This document shows positions 58,670 to 64,000 of a stretch of 64,000 nucleotides of DNA, piece after piece. The notes below the pieces were generated by a model. It was not told the origin of the DNA. It saw only the letters and a program-made list of their open reading frames with translations, and ran no database searches. Source of the stretch: Eriocheir sinensis (taxonomy: Eukaryota > Arthropoda > Malacostraca > Decapoda > Varunidae); the NCBI RefSeq assembly GCF_024679095.1, contig NC_066562.1, positions 8,360,398 to 8,424,397 on the forward strand, in the 5' to 3' direction. Position numbers and translations under genes: made by a program. Positions within the stretch are counted from its first letter, which is position 1; each line of letters opens with the position of its first letter.

Positions 58670-60199
58670 TTAATAATACCCCTCGTCCTCCAGGTGGGAT
58701 AGAAGGGACACCAGGATAGTCAGATCGTCCCTGAAGCTTCTGGCGTCCTCCTTGAAGTAGTTCTTGAGGCCGAAGTAGATGATGTATTTGAGGAAGAAAA
58801 TGAAGATGAGGAAAGCAAGGGCGGAGATCCCGATGCCGGAGTAGGTAATGAAGCGCTTGACCCTCCGTGACCCCGACCTCGAGGCGCACGCATTGGGGGT
58901 TGAAGCGTCTTTAGAGAGGTTTGAGGCGTCTTGGAGGGGTTTTAAAGGGGACTGCATGGGAGTGAGAGGGGTTTGGGTGCCTTGGAGGGAGAAGGAAGAG
59001 GATTGGGAAGGATTGAAGAGGATTGCGATGTCTTGAGAGGGAGTTGAAAGGGGTTGAACGGGTTTGAGAGGTGTTGAGTTGTCTTGGGAGGAGAATAAAG
59101 AGGATTGTGAAGGTTTAAAGAGAGTTGAAGAAGATTGAGAGGTTTGATCGAGGGCTGAAGAGGATTGAGATGTTCTGGAGAGTATTGAGTAGTCTTTGAA
59201 GGGAGCTGAAGAGGACTGGAAGCCTTTAGAGGGAGTTGGATCGTCTATCGAGTTAATGGAATCGGATTTGAAGGGATTTAAGTCGTTTTCAAAGGGTTTA
59301 GCGTCGTGTTGGGAAGGCTTAGTAGTCTTGGAATCCAACACCTCTTCCTTCCTCTTTGATCCCTTATCTGAACACTTGCTGGGCTTTGTTTGGGATCCGA
59401 TGTACTCTTGTAGGTTCGAATCCCTTTGTTCTGCTCTTTTATCCTCTTCTTGTGCTCCTTTTCCCTCTTTATTCCCTTCTTCTTTATCCACCTCCTTTCT
59501 TTTTCCTCCATTTTCTTCGATTATCTCTTTCCCCTTCTTCATTTCCTCCTCTTGTTTTTGTTTTTTACTTAGTTTTTCCTTTTCAGCTCCATTTTCTTCT
59601 CCCTCTTCTTTTATTTCTCTTCCTCCTCTTCCTCTCTCTCTTCCCTCTTCTCCTTCTTCTTCTACTTCTTTCTCTCCTCTTCCTCTCTCTCTTCCCTCTT
59701 CTCCTTCTCCTACTTCTCTTCCTCTACTTCCTCTCTCTCCTCTCTCTTCTCTCTCTTCTTCTGTTCCCTTCTCCTCTGCTTCTTCTTCTTCTTGTAATTT
59801 TTCTTTTATTTCTCCTCCTCCTCCTCCTCCTCCTTCTACTTCTTCTTTCTCCTCTGTTTCTCTCTCTTCCATTCCTTCATCTTCATTTCTTCCTTCTTCT
59901 TCTTCTCCTTTAATTCCCACAGCTTTTCTTCTTCCTCCATCTTCTCTTCCTTCTTCGTCTTCTCCTTCCTCTAATCTTCTTCCATCCATCTCTCCTCCAT
60001 CTTCTTTTCTTCTTTTTCTTTCTATTCCACTTCCTCCTCCTCCTCCTTCTTGGTATATTCCGCCTTCCTCTTCCACTCCTCTTATCTGTATCCCTCCTCC
60101 GCCTCCTCCTCCTCCTCCTCCTCCTCTTCCTCCCCCAATCATCACCATCATCACCATCATCATCAGCATCACTAATAGTCGTCTTTCCACTCCACACAT
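58670..60199 (-). CDS. Gene 5: 509-residue single-pass protein with Gly/Glu/Lys and Ser/Pro repeats
   Basis: The ATG at 60199 lies one base after a minus-strand acceptor (TTCTTTCTCAG at 60201-60211), so an untranslated first exon must lie upstream. The frame is open to TAA at 58670. The protein begins MCGVERRLLVMLMMMVMMVM, a signal peptide whose core is a Met/Val run, then poly-Gly. About 220 residues rich in Glu, Lys, Arg and Gly follow, with GEEGRERGRG repeats. Then come Ser/Pro/Gln repeats (LFKPSQSS, PLKPVQPLSTPSQD), a basic SRRVKR site, and one membrane helix near 446-470 (ALAFLIFIFFLKYIIYFG). It ends in a short acidic tail, FRDDLTILVSLLSHLEDEGYY. The layout is that of genes 1 to 3. The plus strand is also open for about 1.1 kb because the sequence is nearly polypyrimidine; the signal peptide, acceptor and membrane helix favour the minus strand. 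No family is recognised. Confidence 0.75.
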   Translation of the reverse strand: MCGVERRLLVMLMMMVMMVMIGGGRGGGGGGGGGGGIQIRGVEEEGGIYQEGGGGGSGIERKRRKEDGGEMDGRRLEEGEDEEGREDGGRRKAVGIKGEEEEGRNEDEGMEERETEEKEEVEGGGGGGGEIKEKLQEEEEAEEKGTEEEREERGERGSRGREVGEGEEGRERGRGEKEVEEEGEEGRERGRGGREIKEEGEENGAEKEKLSKKQKQEEEMKKGKEIIEENGGKRKEVDKEEGNKEGKGAQEEDKRAEQRDSNLQEYIGSQTKPSKCSDKGSKRKEEVLDSKTTKPSQHDAKPFENDLNPFKSDSINSIDDPTPSKGFQSSSAPFKDYSILSRTSQSSSALDQTSQSSSTLFKPSQSSLFSSQDNSTPLKPVQPLSTPSQDIAILFNPSQSSSFSLQGTQTPLTPMQSPLKPLQDASNLSKDASTPNACASRSGSRRVKRFITYSGIGISALAFLIFIFFLKYIIYFGLKNYFKEDARSFRDDLTILVSLLSHLEDEGYY

Positions 60200-60289
60200 T
60201 CTGAGAAAGAAAAAAAGAAGAAAAGAAAATAAATCAAAACTTAACAAATACAAGAAGAGGAATAAAATGAAAGAAATTGAGGTATGTTG

Positions 60290-60444
<155 letters not shown>

Positions 60445-60594
60445 GATGGAGAAAGAGAGATTGATAAAGGAAAAGATGAATAGAAGAATAAGGACAATAA
60501 ATAAAGAAGAATTGGATAAATAAATAAATAATTGAGGATGTGAAATAAATAAACATAAATAAATTAATAAGTATATAATAACAACATCAATAAC

Positions 60595-60692
60595 AACAAC
60601 AACACTACCACCACCACCACCACCATCACCATCACCACCACCACCACCACCACCACTACCACCACCACTATCACCACCACCACCACCACCCA
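60595..60692. repeat. (AAC)n/(ACC)n trinucleotide repeat
   Basis: AAC repeats pass into ACC/ATC repeats over about 95 bases. Confidence 0.9.
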
Positions 60693-60719
60693 AAAAAAAT
60701 ATTCCCCCAATCATCCATC

Positions 60720-60815
60720 CGACAGAGACGAATCCCCTTTCCCAATTACCATGCGGGACTCGAACCCACGTCCAGCAATCGATCATTTAGCCACGCCAGA
60801 CACCGCTACCTTACC
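60720..60815 (-). repeat. tRNA-derived SINE head or tRNA-like relic (minus strand)
   Basis: Minus strand: an A-box-like TGGCGTGGCTAAATG (about 60785-60799) and a B-box GGTTCGAGTCCCG (60754-60766) with tRNA-like spacing. I could not fold a full acceptor stem by eye, so I call it a SINE head rather than a functional tRNA. Confidence 0.55.
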
Positions 60816-60819
60816 CTAC

Positions 60820-61075
60820 TGCTCCCTCTATGCCCCTAAGCTGAGGTAAGGAAGGGCAGGGCAGAGGAACAATGCGTGATGCCCTAATGCCTCCCTCTAT
60901 GCCTCAGGTAAGCGAAGGTAAGGAAGGGCAGGGTAGAGAAACAATGCCTGATGCCGTAATGCCCCCCTCTATGCCCCTAAGCTAAGTTAAGGAAGGGCAG
61001 GGTATAGAAACAATGCCTGATGCCCTAATGCCTCCCTCTATGCCCCAGGTAAGCTAAGGTAATGAGAGAAAGGTA
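60820..61075. repeat. 70-bp tandem repeat, about four units
   Basis: CCCTCTATGCC starts units at about 60823, 60893, 60965 and 61033. Each contains AAGGAAGGGCAGGG and AACAATGC(C/G)TGATGCC. Confidence 0.92.
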
Positions 61076-61379
61076 ATGGGAGAGGTTTGCAATTAGTCTT
61101 ACCTGTTAATTAATTACCTGAAGAAAAACAATAAAAATACATAATGACAAAATAAGGAGTAGAAGAATGAGGAGGAGGAAGAGGAAGAGGAAGAGGAGGA
61201 GGAGGAAGAGGGTGTGAGTGATCATCTATACACGCAAACAAACACACAAACACCTTACCTGTTGATTAGTAAGATCCGTCCAGGTGTGAAGACAGAGATG
61301 ATTTAAATCGCAGGTGAGTCCAAAATCTTCTTCCTTGTCCTTCTAAATACGTGACGCCATTTCTCTCTCTCTCTCTTTC

Positions 61380-62400
61380 TCTCCTCTCTCTTCACTGCAC
61401 TTAGGAAGGAAGGAAGGAAGGAAGGGAAGGAAGGAAAGATAAGAGAGAGGAACGTAAGGGATAGGAAGAAAAGGAGGTAAACAGACGAAGGAAAGGAAGG
61501 AAAGGAGGGAGAGAAAGGGAAAGAAGGAAGGAAGTGAAAGAGGAAGGAGGAAGAAAGGGAGAGAGGGAGGAAGAAAAGGGAGGGAGAGAGGAGGGAGGGA
61601 AGATGGGGAGGGAGATAAGGAGAGGAGGAGGATTATAAGTCTATGGAAGAAAGGAAGGAGGAGGAGGAAGATGAAGAGGAGGAAGAGGACGAGGAAGAGA
61701 GATAAACGAGAAGCTGAAGGGAATATGCAAAGGGGGATAAAAGGTTGGAGGAAAGATCTATGGAAGGAAGGAGGAGGAGGAGGAGGAGGAGGAGGAGGGG
61801 GAGAGAGAGAGATACAGGTGATATGTTCGAGAGATAAAATGGAGGTAATGGGACACAGGAGAGAGATATGAGAGGAAAGATGGAGAGAAGGAGAGAAACT
61901 GACGGATGAAGGGAAGAAGGAAGGGAGGAGGGAAGGAAGAGGATAATAAGAGATGGACGGAAAGAAGAGAGGAATGAAGGAAAAGGAGAAGGAGGAGGTT
62001 GACGAATGGAGGAAAAGAAGGAGAGAGAGAAATAGATGGAATTAAAAACGAAAGGGAGAAGAGAGAAAGGAGGAAAGAGAGAGAGAGAGAGAGAGGGAAA
62101 TAGATACAATGGAGAGAAAAACAGAAGGAAGGAAACGAAAGAAATAACAAAAAAGAAAGAAAAAGACGAAAATGGAATCACGAAAGAAGGAATTAAAGGA
62201 AAGAAAATTAATATAGAGAAAAGACGAAGGGAGGGAGAGAACACAGTAGATAGGAAAGGAGATACCGAAAGAGGGATGGAGGAGAGAAAGAGAATAGGGA
62301 GGGAGAAAAGAATGGAGGGAAAATGGAGGGAATTGGAGGGATTTTGCTCGTGTTTGGAGGAAAGAATATTGGCTGCTGGTGAAGTGGAGGAAGACTGAAG
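61380..62400. repeat. 1-kb polypurine tract
   Basis: Nearly uninterrupted A/G on the plus strand with GGAAGGAAGGAAGG runs, (AGG)n at about 61769-61798 and GA runs near 62075-62096. The open frames on both strands are artefacts of this bias. Confidence 0.9.
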
Positions 62401-62448
62401 CGGAGAAGTCTTAGTGACCTGATGAAGCTCTCCTGCCCTACACCCTTG

Positions 62449-62450
<2 letters not shown>

Positions 62451-62505
<55 letters not shown>

Positions 62506-62619
62506 GGGTATATTTTCTTCCTTCCTCCCTTCCTTTTTTATTTATATTTTGTTTTGGTTTCTTTTTTTCTTTCTTTCTTTCTCTTTTTTTTTTCTTTTCT
62601 GTCTGTCTCCTTCTCAATC

Positions 62620-62666
<47 letters not shown>

Positions 62667-62800
62667 CCCCCCCTATGATCCCGTTTTCTTCAATGCCTTC
62701 AAGGGTAACCATCTCGTTTTCTATGCCTGAGAGGATAATGTCATTTTTTTGCTCTCCTCCTCCTCCTCCTCCTCCTCCTCCTCCTCCTCCTCCTCCTCGT
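62451..62800. repeat. Pyrimidine tract with (TC)n, C-runs and (TCC)n
   Basis: TC for about 26 units at 62451-62503, C-run plus TC at 62618-62672, and (TCC)n at 62755-62800. Together with the preceding polypurine tract it makes a sharp strand-bias switch near 62440. Confidence 0.92.
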
Positions 62801-62914
62801 CTTCCTCTTCCTCCTCCGCCTTCCTAATTTCCTTGGAGGGCGAACTGATAAACGTAAAGAAAAAAAAAAGTAATGATTTTGGCTCAGATCGCTCGCAGGT
62901 GACCTTGAGGCGAA

Positions 62915-62972
62915 GTGACCAATGAGATCTCGGGAAATTCTAAGTCCCTCGAGCCTTTCCACCAATCAGCGA
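62915..62972. promoter_or_regulatory. Two CCAAT boxes, possible promoter element
   Basis: CCAATGAG at 62919 and CCAATCAG at 62962 lie 43 bases apart in a rare unique stretch. They could belong to a promoter for gene 5, which needs an upstream untranslated exon. This is only suggestive. Confidence 0.2.
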
Positions 62973-63279
62973 CCGCCTTAGGATACAAGTACGAACATTC
63001 CTTAGGTTGAGGGTGGAGGTGAAGGAGGAGGTGGAGGAGGAGGAAGAGGAGGAGGTGGAAGATATTAATATGGAAATGATTCGTATGTATGTATCTATTT
63101 ATGTATATATGTATTTATGTATGTAGATAAGTAGATTAAACACATAAAAAAAACTGAAAAAATGGGAAAAGAAGGAGAGCTGAGAGAGGTTACAAGTCCA
63201 CAAGGTTACCAGTCCGTTTGACCACCTCATATAAGCACCTTCACCTGACCCGCTAATGAAGAAGGCGTGTAAGGGGGCC

Positions 63280-64000
63280 GTCTTATGGGAATTTATATGA
63301 CCCCCAAATTACCTGGTGTCTAGTTAAGGCAACATATGGAAGTGTAAGGGAGTATATATATATAGGAGGATATGTGAAGAAGTCTATGGAAGGTTTAATG
63401 AGTGTGATGACAATGGGTATATATGTGATTGTTAGATTAGCTTGTGTCTAGTTAGGGAAATATATGGAACTGTAAGGGAATATATAAGAAAACAACAGGG
63501 GGATATGTGAAGAAGTCTATGATAAGGATGGATGAATATATAAAACTCTACACGTGATGACAATGAGTATTTATATGACTCTCAGATTAGCTTGTGTATA
63601 GTTCAGGTAATATATTTAAGTGTAAAGGAATATATGAAGAAGCAAAAGGAAGATATGTAAGGAATTCTATGGTAGGGTTAACAAATGAGAATATAAATGA
63701 CAATGAGTGTTTATATGACTCTCAGATTAGCTTGTGTCCAGTTAGGGAAATATATGGAACTGTAAGGGAATATAAGAGGAAACAAAAGGAGGATATGTAA
63801 GGAATTCTATGGTAGGGTTATGAATGAATATTTTTAACTTTAAATGTGATTGCTATGGGAATATATGACTCTTAGATTAGCTTGTGTCCAGTTAGGGAAA
63901 TATATGGATGTGTAAAGGAATATATACGAAAACAAAAGGATGATATGTAAGGAATTCTATGGTAGGGAAATGAATGAGTATATTAAACTGTCTAAATGTG
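63280..64000. repeat. Tandem repeat of about 127-150 bp, at least five units, running off the window
   Basis: AGCTTGTGTCCAGTTAGGG or a variant occurs at about 63312, 63439, 63588, 63729 and 63879. Each unit continues AAATATATGGAACTGTAAGGG, then GGATATGTAAGGAATTCTATG. The array is cut by the window end. Confidence 0.92.

Noticed and set aside
60720..60815. Possible functional tRNA gene on the minus strand
   Set aside because: The A and B boxes are convincing, but no full acceptor stem or standard anticodon loop could be built by eye. A SINE head is likelier. A tRNAscan-SE run would settle it.
61633..62398. Several frames of about 66-200 codons on both strands
   Set aside because: They lie in a polypurine tract where stops are rare; composition alone explains them.

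Overview
The window looks like animal nuclear DNA, most likely from a decapod crustacean and probably a brachyuran crab. It has split genes with canonical GT/AG introns and very dense microsatellites: (GT)n, (GA)n, (AGG)n, (ATT)n and (ACT)n. It carries many mid-length tandem arrays, tRNA-derived SINE heads, and a dispersed repeat with the core TTGCCCTTGAGCTGTCTCC that I associate with crab genomes. The taxon is inferred from overall character and one protein family, not from a search. There are no operons, ribosome binding sites, CRISPR arrays or prokaryotic mobile elements.

Five protein-coding genes can be built. Gene 1 (766-2593, +; 5' end missing) encodes a secreted or type I membrane-like protein. 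Gene 2 (16232-33116, +; four exons whose phases all agree) encodes a 1484-residue protein with a signal peptide, two families of acidic repeats, one membrane segment and about 86 tandem AAGDP pentapeptides. Gene 3 (42231-50267, +) has a single coding exon for 2678 residues, with N-terminal hydrophobic segments, poly-Asn, Asp/Tyr and Gly/Asp tracts, and a mucin-like Pro/Thr/Ser region with 34-residue repeats. Gene 4 (57407 down to 54776, -; five exons, phases agree) encodes a 434-residue type II membrane protein with an FkbM-type methyltransferase fold, of the arthropod 'protein Star-like' group. Gene 5 (60199 down to 58670, -; one coding exon) encodes 509 residues: signal peptide, Gly/Glu/Lys-rich region, Ser/Pro repeats, a basic RRVKR site, then a membrane segment and short tail.

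Genes 1, 2, 3 and 5 belong to no family I can name. They share one plan: a signal peptide, a long low-complexity region facing the lumen or outside, usually a basic cleavage-like site, one late membrane helix, and then a tail of very variable length. They may be a diverged local cluster of membrane or matrix proteins. Microsatellites have entered the coding parts repeatedly: signal-peptide cores built from GTG or ATG repeats, the 15-bp array behind AAGDP, and AAC/GAT/GGT runs in gene 3.

The rest is intergenic or intronic DNA filled with simple repeats, kilobase-scale polypurine tracts (5.2-6.9, 30.9-31.7, 39.8-40.75 and 61.4-62.4 kb), and tandem arrays with periods from 15 to about 176 bp. 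Dispersed families include a roughly 105-bp module that is tandemly amplified at two sites, a foldback element with one arm amplified, a poly(A)-tailed SINE in two orientations, and two tRNA-type SINE heads.
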